From the NCBI GenBank assembly GCA_963746275.1, contig CAVVAX010000011.1:62001-126000 (forward strand): a stretch of DNA of 64,000 nt. The letters are read 5' to 3'. The notes under the pieces are model-generated. The model ran no database searches, was not told the origin of the DNA, and saw only the letters and a list, made by a program, of their open reading frames with translations. This document shows positions 1 to 11,764 of the stretch, piece after piece. Positions within the stretch are counted from its first letter, which is position 1, and each line of letters starts with the position of its first letter. Source of the DNA: JAEULH01 sp963746275 (lineage in GTDB: Bacteria > Pseudomonadota > Alphaproteobacteria > Rhodospirillales > Defluviicoccaceae). A program made the position numbers and the translations under genes.

Positions 1-1205
<1,205 letters not shown>

Positions 1206-2345
1206 CTGCGTTCTCCCCATGTCCGCGGCAGCTACCGACAGCCCGGTCGGCCGCTCACGTGGCCTTGGGCTCGCGCCGTGCAACGTCGTGGGGCGCGCAA
1301 CGGCAGCAGCCGGATTTCCGTTTGACATGTGCGGGAATTCGCGACGGCCCGCTTGACAAGAAATCAACACACTAGCGAGCGATGCAGCTACATGTCGGCC
1401 CGGCGCTGGCGGCCGGCTCCGACGATGCGGCACGGCCAGCGCGCTTGCGACGGACGGCTGTGCCGTCGCACGATACGTCTCGCTGCAGAGGCAGGAAACG
1501 ACGCTGACCATGCGCGGTCGGTCGATCCGTGCGAGCCGTGATCGAGACATCTGCCGCCGGCGCGGGCGGCGCGCAGCATGACCGCTGATGCTCTGTTCCA
1601 GGCGGGATCTCGAGCCTGGCTGCGGCAGACGGATCGCGCGGCGGCTCGGGCTCTTCGCACGCGCCGCGTGACCGTAAAGCCTGCAGCTGAACTGCCGCCT
1701 CCGCTGGCGGCCGGCCGGACGAGTCTGCGGCGCGGATCGCTGTGAGCTCGAAGCGCAGCGGCGACGCCGGAGGCTCGAGCGGTCTGCGCCGACTTGGCGG
1801 CGCGGCCTGAAGGCCGAACGACGGTCGGAGCGGGTCGACCTTGAGTCCGACAAGCGTCCTCGTCGATGCCGCGGCGCACTGAGAAGCGCTGCGCGCAGAC
1901 GGAGGAAGAGAAGCGGCTACACGCTACTCCGAACGCTCGCTACGGCGCCCTCGAGCCGCGGATCCCGCTGGACGCCGAGATCCTCGGCGACCGCGTCGGA
2001 CGGCCAAGTCCGCCGCACGGCTCGCGACGCCGTGACTTCCGAAGAACCCGCGACAGCCGCGTGCCGATCGCCCGCCGGTCCCGACCGGGCGCGGCGGCGA
2101 CGAGGACCGCTCGGCCCAGGCATGCGCCGACTGGGCCGTCGTGACGCGGCGCCGAACGCGGCTGTGGAGTCAAGCGCCCGCCGCAGGCCCGTGGGGCCGG
2201 CTACGCGCCGGCCCTTTGCTGGCTGGGTCGCGAAGCTTTCGCCGCTGCCGTCAAGAGCAGAACGCCACCCGTACTCCATGCTGCCATCACGCGCCACGAT
2301 CAACGGCCTGATCGTCGAGCCTCAGCAGGTTGTTAACGCTTCTTC
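1206..2345. other. Gene-free stretch between aceB and the chemotaxis operon
   Basis: I see no recognisable protein in any frame. The open frames here are rich in Arg, Ala, Ser and Pro, as expected of non-coding GC-rich DNA. It contains the aceB upstream region, a possible hairpin near 1447-1469 (GCGACGG / CCGTCGC) and a TTGAC-N5-ATCAA element at 1353. It could hold a gene degraded beyond recognition. Confidence 0.5.
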
Positions 2346-2373
2346 TTGCACATCGTACCCACTTGGGTAATAT
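2346..2373 (+). promoter_or_regulatory. Candidate sigma70-type promoter for the chemotaxis operon
   Basis: TTGCAC and TAATAT are separated by 16 bases in an unusually AT-rich patch about 145 bases before the first chemotaxis gene. The spacing and both hexamers fit a housekeeping promoter. There is no direct evidence of use. Confidence 0.5.
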
Positions 2374-2516
2374 GCGCCCACTTTTACCACGCCGCCTTGC
2401 TCATGTGCCGGGCGGCGCGCCCGTCCCGGGGAGTGGCAAGAAACGGCAGCCGGCGCTCCACGCCGGCAGGCCCTCGCAGGGGCTCGCTGACAACTGTCGA
2501 CTGAGGAGTAGCACGT

Positions 2517-4454
2517 ATGGCTCTGGTCACTTCCCACAAGACGAACGGCTCCGGCGCACCACATCCGGCGCGTCGCCGCCAAGGCCACGGTCGGCGATCC
2601 CGCCAAGCGCGGCGCCGATCAGAAGCGGCAGCAGGCGCGCACGCTGGCCCGCCAGCAGCAGGCGGCGGAGCGCATCGCCTCGGCGGCGACGCAACTCGCC
2701 AGCGGCGTGACGCAGGCGTCGTCTGCCGCCGAGGAACTCGGCAAGGCCATGGTGCAGATCTCGAAGGGCGCCGAGCAGGCGGCCTCGGCGAGCGAGGAGA
2801 GCACCACGGCGATGGCGCAGATCGCCTCGCGCGTCAAAGTCCAGCAGGAAGCGGCTGAGGCCTCGCGGCGCAAGACCGAGACGCTGCAGTCCGTCGTCGA
2901 TACCACCAGCGCCAGCGTCGGCCGGCTGGTCGATAACGTCAGCGCCGCCTCCGAGCGCCAGACCGAGTCGGTGAGGATGATGGCGCAGCTCGAGCAGCAG
3001 GCGCACAAGATCATCGAGGCGGTTAACCAGGTCATCCGCATCGCCGACCAGACCAACCTGCTGGCGCTGAACGCCGCCATCGAGGCGGCCCGCGCCGGCA
3101 AGCACGGCAAGGGCTTTGCCGTCGTCGCCGACACCGTGCGCACCCTGGCCGAGGCCTCGGAGAAGAACGCGACCAACATCGACGGCCTGATCAAGCAGAT
3201 CCAGGAAGGCGCGCAGAAGATCTCCGAAGGCGTGAAGACGTCGGCGGACGATGCCCGCGCCGAGGCCGAGAAGGGCAGGGTGGTCACCCAGCAGCTCGGC
3301 CAGGTGAAGGACGACATGGCCGTCATCATGGATGGCGCGAACGATATGGAAAAGGCCGCGCTGGAGATGCAGACGGCGGCAGGCCAGGCGCAGAAGGGCG
3401 CGGAAGAGGTGGCCGCCGCCGCCGAGGAGCAGTCCTCCGCCGCCGAGGAGGCGCGCAAGTCGGTCGAGCAGCAGGCCCAGGCGCTGGCCGAGGCCGAGCG
3501 CGCCGCCAACGAGCTCGACACGCTGTCCGACGAGCTGAAGAACTCCACCGACATCGCCAAGAGCGCCGAGGAAGTGGCCGCCGCCGCCGAGGAGCTGTCG
3601 TCGGCGATCCAGGAGATCAACCGCTCGAGCACCGAGATCCTGACCGCCATCGGCCAGATCAGCGACGGCGCCACGACGCAGGCGGCGGCGGTCGAGGAGG
3701 GTGTGGCCGGCATCAATCAGATCGAGAAGGGCGTGCATCTGGCGGAGCAGCGCGCGAGCGTCGCCTTGGAGAAGGGCGAGTGCGATGAACACGCTGCTCG
3801 GCGCCAACAAGACCAGCGTCGAAGAGATGATCCGCGGCATCGGCGCGGCGATGGAGGCCGGCAAGAAGAGCGTGGCGGAGATCCAGGAGCTCGACGTCAT
3901 CAGCCGCAAGATCGACAAGATCGTCGACGCCATCGCCAACGTCGCCATCCAGACCAGCATGCTGGCGGTCAACGGCGCCGTCGAGGCGGCGCGGGCCGGC
4001 GAGTTCGGCAAGGGCTTCGCCGTGGTCTCGACCGACATCCAGAACCTGGCCAACGACGCCGCCGAGAACGCCGAGCAGATCAAGGACCTGGTGAAGGCGA
4101 TCCAGGACCAGATCGCCATCGTCCGCAGCGACCTGATGAGCATCGCCGAGAGCTCGATGTCGGAGGTGGAGAAGGCCAAGGCGTCGACCGACGCGCTGGT
4201 CGTGATCGCCCGCGACATGGGCATCGTGCTCGGCAACAACAGGAAGATCGCCGACGCGGCGCAGGAAATCGCCACCGGCGTCGTCCAGGCGAAAGCCGGC
4301 ATGGAGCAGATCGCCGCCGCCGCCGAGCAGGCCAAGACGGCGGCCGGGCCAAGCGTCGACCGCGGCCAAGCAACAGGCCCAGGGCGCGGAGGAGCTGTCC
4401 GCCGCCATCGACCACATCGCCTCCACCGCCGACGAGCTGCAGAGCGCGGCCTAG
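2517..4454 (+). CDS. Cytoplasmic methyl-accepting chemotaxis protein with two signalling tips, frameshifted
   Basis: Receptor-type coiled-coil protein of about 645 residues with no membrane segment or signal peptide, so it should act in the cytoplasm. It carries two copies of the MCP hairpin tip: DQTNLLALNAAIEAARAG, then a divergent QTSMLAVNGAVEAARAGEF with FGKGFAVVSTDIQNLAND. Heptad-rich arms (AEEVAAAAEEQSSAAEEA and similar) flank each tip. The start ATG follows CTGAGGAG at good spacing. Three frame changes (about 2560, 3785 and 4350) all act like one extra base; removing a G in AAGGGCGAGTGCG restores the middle one. It is the first gene of the operon and presumably feeds CheA through the triple CheW downstream. 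Confidence 0.85.
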
Positions 4455-4530
4455 CGGCACGGGCCGCCGCCCACGGCGGGCCGGCGGCCCTGTCTTCGCC
4501 AACAGGCGCTCCCACGCTGGAGGACCATTG

Positions 4531-6225
4531 ATGGCTACTACCGCAGACGCCGGGCCGAGCCGCGAGGGCGGCCCCGCCGCCGGCCCCGCCGGCGATATCG
4601 CCGGCACGACCGAGGACGGCTTTTCCCAGTTCGTCACCTTCCACCTCGGCGGCGAATGCTTCGCCTTTCCGATGGAGTCGGTGCTGGAGATCATCCGCGT
4701 CCCTAACACCGTCAGCGTGCCGCTGACCCCGACCGCCCTGGTCGGCCTCGCCAACCTGCGCGGCACCGTGTTGCCGGTCGTCGACCTGCGCCGGACCCTG
4801 GCGCTGAAGGACCGCAGCTACGACGATGCCACCCGGGTGGTCGTCGTCGATTGCGGCCAGCCGGTCGGTCTGGTGGTCGACCGGGTCGCAAGGGTCATGA
4901 ACGTCGAGCCGGACAACATCGAATCCGCCCAATCCGTGCAGGAGACGGTGCACGTCGATCTCTTAACCGGCGTGGTCAAGAACGTCGACGGCCACGACCT
5001 GATCCAGCTCCTCGACGCGCCCAAGCTGGTGTCCCTGCAGTTCAAGACGATGGCAGGGAAGGTCGCCGGCGAGGCGGCCGCGGAGGCCGGCGGCTTTGCC
5101 GCCGCCGCGGCCAGCGCCGCGAAGCAGCGCGACGAGGACGACACCATCCAGCTCGTCAGCCTTGTCGTCGATGGGCAGGAGTATGCCTTCGCCATCCACG
5201 AGGTCGACGAGATCGTGCGGGTGCCAGAGCAGATCGCGCATGTGCCGCACACCCAGTCGCACGTGCTCGGGCTGATCAACCTGCGCAACCGGCTGCTGCC
5301 GTTGGTCAGCCTTCGCCGGATCTTCTCGCTCAGTGAACTGCCGCTCAACGAGAACAACCGCGTCGTCGTCGTCCGGCTGAAAACGGAGGGCGGCGACAGC
5401 CAGCGCGTCGGCATCGTCGTCGACCAGGTCCGCGAGGTGCTGCGCGTCTCGGCCAGCGTCCAGGACCGGCTGCCTAGCATCCTCAGCCGTGGCGAAGTCG
5501 ACGAGATCGGCGCGGTGTGCCGGCTCGAGGGTGGCAAGAGGCTGGTCTCGATCCTTTCGGCAGGCGCGCTGTTCCAGCAGAAGGCCTTCCAGGACGCCCT
5601 CGAGCTGCAGCGGCAGCATGAGACCAGCGAGATCGCGGCCGCAAGCGAGGAGGACGCCGCCGTGCAGGGCGAGACCGACGAAACCCAACTCGTCGTCTAC
5701 CAGTTGGCGAGCCAGGAGTACGGCGTCGACATCCATTCGGTGCAGGAGATCATCCGCGTCCCGGAGACGTTGAACCGGGTGCCGAAGACGCCGGAGTTCG
5801 TCGAAGGCATGATCAACCTGCGCGGCATGGTTCTGCCGGTGGTCGAGATGCGGCTGCGCTTCGGCTTCGCCCGGGAGGAGCGCAATGACCGGCAGCGCAT
5901 CCTGGTACTCAACGTCAGTGGCGTGCGCACCGGCTTCATCGTCAACTCGGTAACGGAGGTCCTGCGCGTGCCGCGCTCCGCGGTCGAGCGTTCGCCGAAG
6001 CTCTCCGAGGAGCAGGACAAGCTGATCGGCGAGGTCGCGAACCTCAACGAGGGCAAGCGCATGATCCTCGTGCTCGACGCCGAGCCGCTGCTCGATCACC
6101 ACGAGCTGGCGGCACTGAAGGGCCGGGCGGCCGATCCGGATGCGGATCCGTTGGCTGCGCCGCCGCCGAAAGCTGCCGGCCGCAAGGCCAAGGCGGCCAG
6201 AACCGACGCGACCAGCGCCGCCTGA
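4531..6225 (+). CDS. cheW: Triple-domain CheW coupling protein
   Basis: Scaffold protein linking receptors to CheA. Unlike the usual single-domain CheW of about 160 residues, this 564-residue protein has three CheW domains in a row: roughly residues 31-172, 203-347 and 383-523. Each has the family pattern of an opening strand (FVTFHLGGECFAFPM; LVSLVVDGQEYAFAI; LVVYQLASQEYGVDI), an E-x-I-R/V-VP turn (EIIRVPNT, EIVRVPEQ, EIIRVPET), and an NLRG/NLRN-x-LP-V block. The linkers are Ala/Glu rich and the tail is basic. The start ATG follows GGAGGACCATTG. The frame is intact. Confidence 0.92.
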   Translation: MATTADAGPSREGGPAAGPAGDIAGTTEDGFSQFVTFHLGGECFAFPMESVLEIIRVPNTVSVPLTPTALVGLANLRGTVLPVVDLRRTLALKDRSYDDATRVVVVDCGQPVGLVVDRVARVMNVEPDNIESAQSVQETVHVDLLTGVVKNVDGHDLIQLLDAPKLVSLQFKTMAGKVAGEAAAEAGGFAAAAASAAKQRDEDDTIQLVSLVVDGQEYAFAIHEVDEIVRVPEQIAHVPHTQSHVLGLINLRNRLLPLVSLRRIFSLSELPLNENNRVVVVRLKTEGGDSQRVGIVVDQVREVLRVSASVQDRLPSILSRGEVDEIGAVCRLEGGKRLVSILSAGALFQQKAFQDALELQRQHETSEIAAASEEDAAVQGETDETQLVVYQLASQEYGVDIHSVQEIIRVPETLNRVPKTPEFVEGMINLRGMVLPVVEMRLRFGFAREERNDRQRILVLNVSGVRTGFIVNSVTEVLRVPRSAVERSPKLSEEQDKLIGEVANLNEGKRMILVLDAEPLLDHHELAALKGRAADPDADPLAAPPPKAAGRKAKAARTDATSAA

Positions 6226-6293
6226 TCCACGCGGGGCTCTGGTTCGGACATGAAAACACCTGTGAGCGGTCACAGACTCCATGGGCTTGTGCC

Positions 6294-7390
6294 ATGCGTC
6301 TGCTGATTGTTGACAATTCGGCGCTGATGCGCCGGTGCCTGTGCGAATGCTTCGAGGGAGAGGCCGACATCGAGCTGCGCACGGCACGCGACGGTCAGGA
6401 CGCGCTGGAGCAGGTCCGGAGCTTCGATCCGGATGTCATCACGCTGGATATCAACATGCCGGTGATGGATGGCTTGACCTGTCTCAGTCACATCATGGAA
6501 GAGATGCCGCGGCCGGTGGTGATGGTCTCGTCACTCACCGACACCGGGGCACTCGCAACCTTCGAGGCGCTCGAACTCGGTGCGGTCGACTACGTGACGA
6601 AACCGGGGGCACCGTCTCGCTCAACTTGCGAGCGGTGTTCCCGGACCTGATCGCCAAGGTGCGCTCGGCCTCGCGGGCGCGCTCTCGAAGCCAGCCCCTG
6701 TGCACAGCGCCTGCGGGCGGAGCGGACGCGGATCGAGGCCACCCGCACCGTCCGCCCGCACATGCCGACGTCGGGTGTCCAGACAGCCGAGGCCTCGGCC
6801 GAACTCGTCCTGATCGGCGTGAGCACCGGCGGGCCGCGGACGCTGGAGGATCGTTCTGGTCGAGCTGCCCCAGCGACTTCCCGGCGCCCATTCTGGTGGC
6901 ACAGCATATGCCCGGCGCGCTTCACCAGCGTGTTCGCCGCGCGACTGAACGAGCGGTGCGAGATCGCCGTGCAGGAGGTCGTCGGCGCCGACGCCGCTCG
7001 AACCCGGGCGAGTCTACATCGCCCGCGGCGATGCCGACGTCACCCTCTCGCTCCGGCTCAACCGGCTGACGGCGCTGAGCACGCCCGCTGACGCCACAGT
7101 TCTCCTGGCATCCGAGCGTCAGCCGGATGGTGGCCTCGGCGATGACCGTGGTCGCGCCGACGCGGCTGATCGCCGTGCAGCTCACCGGCATGGGCGACGA
7201 CGGCGCCCGCGAGATCACCGAGCTGCGCCGGCAGGGCGGGCGAACAATCGCCGAGGCCGAGGAGACGGCGGTGATCTTCGGCATGCCGAAGGAGGTCATC
7301 AGCCGCGGCGGCGCGACCAAGGTGCTGCCCGCACACAAGATCGCCCAGCAGCTTCAAGGCTGGATCTTCGAGCCGCCCTCCCGACCCTGA
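6294..7390 (+). CDS. cheB: Chemotaxis protein-glutamate methylesterase CheB, frameshifted
   Basis: Removes methyl groups from receptor glutamates under control of phosphorylation. The N-terminal receiver domain is clear (LLIVDNSALMRRCL, phospho-Asp in DVITLDINMPVMDG, Lys in YVTKPG). The catalytic domain has the Ser of GVSTGGPRTLE, the His of VAQHMPGA and the Asp of TGMGDDGA, the complete CheB triad. Frame changes lie near 6608, where a run of five G probably should be six, and near 6850-7010. The end is intact (KVLPAHKIAQQLQGWIF). It pairs with CheR downstream to set adaptation of the receptors in this operon. Confidence 0.92.
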
Positions 7391-7409
7391 TCCGTGGAGC
7401 TCAATTGCC

Positions 7410-8061
7410 ATGCCGCTGAAAAGTGCGTCCTCGCCGCTGCCGGACGACCGCGGGATGATCATCGACCGGTGGAGCGGCAGTACCCGCGCGACCGCGACGG
7501 CCTCATCGCCCAGCTCGGCGACGCCGATCCGGGCACCCGCCGCTGGGCGGCCCGCGATCTCGGCCGCCATCCCGACGCCGTGCCGGCGCTCGCGGCGCGG
7601 CTGTCGGTGGAGGCCGCGCCGGCGGTGCGCGAGGCGATCCTCGACGCGCTGCTCGCCATCGGCAGCGACGAGGCGGTCGAGGAGCTGCTGGTGTTCCTGC
7701 GCAGCGAGGATGCGGCACTCCGCAACGGCGCCGTCGCCGTGCTGCAGCAGCTCCCCGATCCCGTCAGCCGGCACATGCAGGACCTGCTCGCCGACGTCGA
7801 TCCCGACGTGCGCATCATGGCGATCGACATCCTGCAGACCCTGCCGCATCCCGAGGCGCCGTCTGGCTCGCCGACCTGCTCCAGCGCGAGCGGCAGGTCA
7901 ACGTCGTCGGCACCGCCATCGACCGGCTGGCGGAGATCGGCACCGACGACATGCTGCCGTTGCTGGACGAGGTGCGCGATCGTTTCGCCGACGAGCCCTA
8001 CATCCAGTTCGCGATCGACACCGTCGTCCGCCGCATCCGCGGTGGCTCGGGCGTCGCCTAG
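7410..8061 (+). CDS. HEAT-repeat protein of the chemotaxis operon, frameshifted
   Basis: About 216-residue all-helical repeat protein. Visible repeats include LIAQLGDADPGTRRWAARDL, VPALAARLSVEAAPAVREAI, LLVFLRSEDAALRNGAVAVL and DLLADVDPDVRIMAIDIL, the classic HEAT/PBS-lyase pattern of paired helices around a conserved Asp. HEAT repeats are protein-binding scaffolds; no catalytic motif is present. It sits between cheB and cheR with tight spacing, so a scaffold or regulator of the methylation enzymes is a fair guess. I chose the ATG behind GGAG. Frame changes near 7470 and 7860 are needed to join it. Confidence 0.8.
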
Positions 8062-8075
8062 AGCCGGCCGGCGCC

Positions 8076-8925
8076 GTGCAGACATCGCGGAACCGGAGCT
8101 GTCGGTCGACGACTTCGAGAAGTTCAGGGACTTCTTCTACCGGAAGACCGGAATCTACTTCGACGAGTCGAAGCGGTACTTCGTCGACAAGCGCGTCCTC
8201 CAGCGGATGGAGGAGACGGAGAACAAGACGTTCCGCGAGTATTTCTCCTTCATGCGCTTCCAGGCCTCGCAGCAGGAGTACCAGCAGGTCGTCAACCTGA
8301 TGACCGTCAACGAGACGTACTTCTTCCGCGAGGAGTATCAGCTCAAGTGCATGGTCGGCCCGGTGCTCGACGAGATCGTCCGCCGTTCGCGCGGCGGCGG
8401 GCCGGTGCGGATCCTCTCGATCCCCTGCTCGACGGGTGAGGAGCCGTACTCGATCGCGCTCTACCTGATCGAGTTCTGGCCGAAGATCGCCGACGTCGAC
8501 GTCCAGATCTATGGCGCCGACATCGACACCAACGTGCTCGCCCAGTGCAAGGCCGGCGTCTTCTTCCAGCCGCTCGGTCCAGTACCTGCCCAGGGCCATC
8601 CTCGGCAGGCATTTCCAGCCGCTGACGCAGGAGCGCTTCCTCATCTCCACCGACATCCGCGGCTGCGTCGAGTTCACCCACGTGAACCTCGCCGACCCGC
8701 TGCAGATGACTGCGGCTGCGCAACTTCGACCTGATCTTCTGCCGCAACCTCCTGATCTACTTCGACGATGCGTCGCGGCGGAAGGCGGCCGAGTCCTTCT
8801 ACGACGCCTTGAAGCCGGGTGGCTTCATCTTCCTCGGGCATTCCGAGTCGATGAGCCGGATGTCGTCGCTGTTCAAGGTGCGCAAGTTCGACGACGCCAT
8901 CGCCTACCAGAAGCCCCAGACATGA
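8076..8925 (+). CDS. cheR: Chemotaxis protein methyltransferase CheR, frameshifted
   Basis: SAM-dependent methyltransferase adding methyl groups to receptor glutamates. The N-terminal helical domain is LSVDDFEKFRDFFYRKTGI with FDESKRYFVDKRVLQRM and NETYFFREEYQL; the SAM-binding domain has IPCSTGEEPYSIALYLIE, YGADIDTNVL, and FDLIFCRNLLIYFD near the C-terminus with LGHSESM. The start is uncertain: no in-frame ATG precedes the family homology, and the GTG given would need a one-base change soon after it. Another frame change lies near 8575-8720. The stop overlaps the start of the next gene as ATGA, indicating translational coupling. Confidence 0.9.
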
Positions 8926-9353
8926 GAGATGAGGACGGCACGCCGATGAGCCCCCTCGACCCGACGCCAGCGGCCGGCCGGCCGCGCGTGCTGATCGTCG
9001 ACGACGCGGTCACCATCCGGATGTACCACCGCCAGCTGGTGGAGGCCGCCGGCTGCGAGGTCGATGCGGTCGACAACGGGATCGAGGCGCTGGAGCACGC
9101 GCTGCGCCAGCCGTTCGACCTGTTCCTGGTCGACGTCAACATGCCGAAGATGGACGGCTACCGCTTCATCGAGGAGGCGCGCCGGACCGAAGAGCTGCGG
9201 TCGATCCCGGCGATCATGATCAGCACCGAGGCCGAGGGCCGCGACCGGCAGAAGGGCTACCGCGCCGGCGCCAACCTCTACCTGGTCAAGCCGGTGAAGC
9301 CGCCGCTGCTGCAGGCGTGCGTGCGGCTGATGACCGCGGGAGCGGGCCGATGA
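8922..9353 (+). CDS. cheY: CheY-type response regulator
   Basis: Single receiver domain of 143 residues with no output domain: VLIVDDAVTIRMYHRQL, phospho-acceptor Asp in LFLVDVNMPKMDGY, Thr in MISTEAEG and Lys in YLVKPVKP. It should be phosphorylated by the CheA encoded next. The first ATG overlaps the cheR stop (ATGA); an internal ATG eight codons later (MSPLDP) is an equally good start, with GAGGA upstream. Its own stop overlaps the cheA start, again as ATGA. Confidence 0.9.
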   Translation: MRDEDGTPMSPLDPTPAAGRPRVLIVDDAVTIRMYHRQLVEAAGCEVDAVDNGIEALEHALRQPFDLFLVDVNMPKMDGYRFIEEARRTEELRSIPAIMISTEAEGRDRQKGYRAGANLYLVKPVKPPLLQACVRLMTAGAGR

Positions 9354-11764
9354 CGCCGACGCTGCTGAGCCAGTTCCTCTCCGAGTGCCGCGAGCTCCTG
9401 GAGCAGGCGAGCCGAGGCTTCCTCGCGCTGGAGAAGACGCCGGACGACCCGGCGGTGATCAACGACCTGTTCCGCTCGGTGCACACCATGAAGGGCGCGT
9501 CGGGCCTGTTCGACATCGCCCCGTTCACCGCCGTCGTCCATGCCGCCGAGGATCTTCTCGACGCGGTGCGGGCGGGTCGGGTCGTTCTCGCCGCCGAGAT
9601 GACCGACCTGTTCCTGGAAGGTCTCGACCAGATCGCCCAGTGGCTGGACGAGCTGGAGGCAGGCGGCGCCTTGGGTGCCGGCGCCGCCGAGATCGGCAAG
9701 GCCCTGAGCGGGCGGCTGAGATCTTCCTGACCGACGGCGCCGCGGTCGAGCGACCGGCAGCGGCCGCGCCGGCGCGCCGGCCGACGCCGTCGGACGCCCG
9801 CCGCTTGCCTGGCTCGTCGCGCTTCCCGCCGACGTGCGAGGCGCTCTCGCCGCCGAGCTCGCCGCCGACCACGGTCCGTTCTGCGCGGTCGAGTACACGC
9901 CGCACGAGCAGGCCTTCTACTCCGGCGACGATCCGCTGTTCACGGTGCTGCAGCTTCCGGGCCGACGCTGGTTCGAGGCTCACCCGGTGACGCCGTGGCC
10001 GGCGCTGGACGATTTCGACCCGTTCCGCTGCAATCTCCGCTTCCGGGCGATCCTCGCCGCCCAGCGCGCCGATCTTGCCCACCAGCTTCGTTACGTCGAG
10101 GAGCAGATCGACGCTGGCGGAACTGCAGGCTATGGATCTCGCCGAGGGTCGGCCGACGTGCTGCCGCCGGCGGCGCTGGCGGCGCTCGCGGCGCTGGCCC
10201 CGGACCTGATCGCCCCGGCGCTCGACATCCTCGACAGCCAGCGGCAGATGCTGGAGACGCCGGGCGACCCGGAAACGTGGCCCGGGAGGATCGGGTCCAT
10301 CGGCGCGGTGCTGGCCCGGCTGCTCGCGCACCTGGGCGAGGCCGCGGCGGACCTGAACCCGCGGCTGGAAGCCGCCCTCGCCGAGGCCGGAAAGACCCGC
10401 TCGGTCGCGCCGCTGATCGAAGTCATCGCCGCCGCTCGTGCCATGGTCCAGCCGGCGCCGGCGGGCGGCGCCGACACGGGCGTGGGCGCCGCCGCGGGCG
10501 AGCTCCCCCGCCGCCGCTGGGACGATCCGCCGCCGGCGGCGGACCCCGGCAAGGAGGCGCGCAAGCCGGCGGCGATCAAGGTCGATCAGGAGCGCATCGA
10601 CGCGCTGATGAACCTGGCCGGCGAGCTGATCGTCGCCAAGAACAGCCTGCCGTTCCTCGCCCACCGGGCCGAGGACGTCTACGGCTCGCGGCCGATGGCG
10701 CGCGAGATCAAGGCCCAGTACGAGGTGATCAACCGCATCGCCGACGACCTGCAGACGGCGGTGATGCAGGTGCGCATGGTGCCGGTGGCGCACGTCTTCC
10801 AGCGGTTCAACCGGCTGGTGCGCGACCTCGCCCGCCGCCTGGAGAAACAGATCCGGCTCGAGATCGAGGGCGAGGAGACCGAGGCCGACAAGACCGTGGT
10901 CGAGGAGCTGGCCGATCCGCTGGTCCACCTCATGCGCAACTCCATCGACCATGGCCTCGAGACGCCGGCAGACCGCCGCCTCGCCGGCAAGCCGGAGGAG
11001 GGTGTGCTCCGTCTCTCCGCCCGGCAGTCGGACGACCGGGTGATCATCGAGATCTCCGACGACGGCCGCGGCATCGACGTCGAGAAGGTGAAGCGCAAGG
11101 CCCTGGAGCGCGGCCTGATCGACGAGGCGCGGTTCGCCAGCATCAGCGACGAGGACGCGCTGCAGCTCATCATGGAGGCGGGGCTTTCGACGGCCGAGCA
11201 GGTTTCCGACCTCTCCGGCCGCGGCGTCGGCATGGACGTGGTCCGCACCATGGTGCGGCGGACCGGCGGCACCATCACCGTGCACAGCGAAACCGGCCGC
11301 GGCACGCGGGTGACCATCTCGCTGCCGCTGTCGATGTCGGTGCACCGGGTGATGATGATCGACGTCGATCACGACGTCTTCGGCGTGCCGATCGAGAGCA
11401 TCGTCGAGAGCGTCCGGGTGCCGGCCTCGGGCATCCACCGGCACAAGGCGCACGAAACCATCGTGCTCCGCGACCGGCTGATCCCGCTCTGCCGCCTGCG
11501 CCAGGTGCTCGACCTCGGCAACGGGGCATGGCAACGGCCATGGCCGGGCCGTGCCGAGGAGAGTCGGTGCTGGTCGTCACCGTCGGCGGCGCCGAGGTCG
11601 GCCTGGTGGTCGACAACTTCCGCTCGGGCATAGATACGATTATTAAACCATTGGATGGCATCCTCGCCGGGTTACGACAGTACTCTGGCGCCGCTCTCCT
11701 GGGCGACGGCAGCGTGCTTCTCGTCCTCAACCTGCGGGAGCTGATCCAATGCCGATGGACCTGA
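9350..11764 (+). CDS. cheA: Chemotaxis histidine kinase CheA, frameshifted
   Basis: Central kinase of the system, about 804 residues. It opens with an Hpt domain (phosphorylatable His45 in SVHTMKGASGLFD). There follows a region of about 280 residues with no clear P2 match (FYSGDDPLFTVLQLPGRRWF), a dimerisation helix pair (RIDALMNLAGELIVAKN), and an ATPase core with N box HLMRNSIDHGLE, G1 DDGRGID and G2 GRGVGMDVV. A CheW-like regulatory domain ends it (VFGVPIESIVESVRVP, GLRQYSGAALLGDG). Frame changes lie near 9730-9800 and 11550. Receptor coupling presumably goes through the triple CheW. The 3' end overlaps the next gene by 16 bases. Confidence 0.93.

Noticed and set aside
1353..1367. TTGAC-N5-ATCAA as an FNR box upstream of aceB
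   Set aside because: The spacer is five bases, not four, and it lies about 150 bases from the aceB start with no support.
2527..4953. Long minus-strand open frame of 808 codons
   Set aside because: Antisense of the receptor and triple-CheW genes; its Arg/Leu/Gly-rich product has no family pattern and results from GC-rich third positions.
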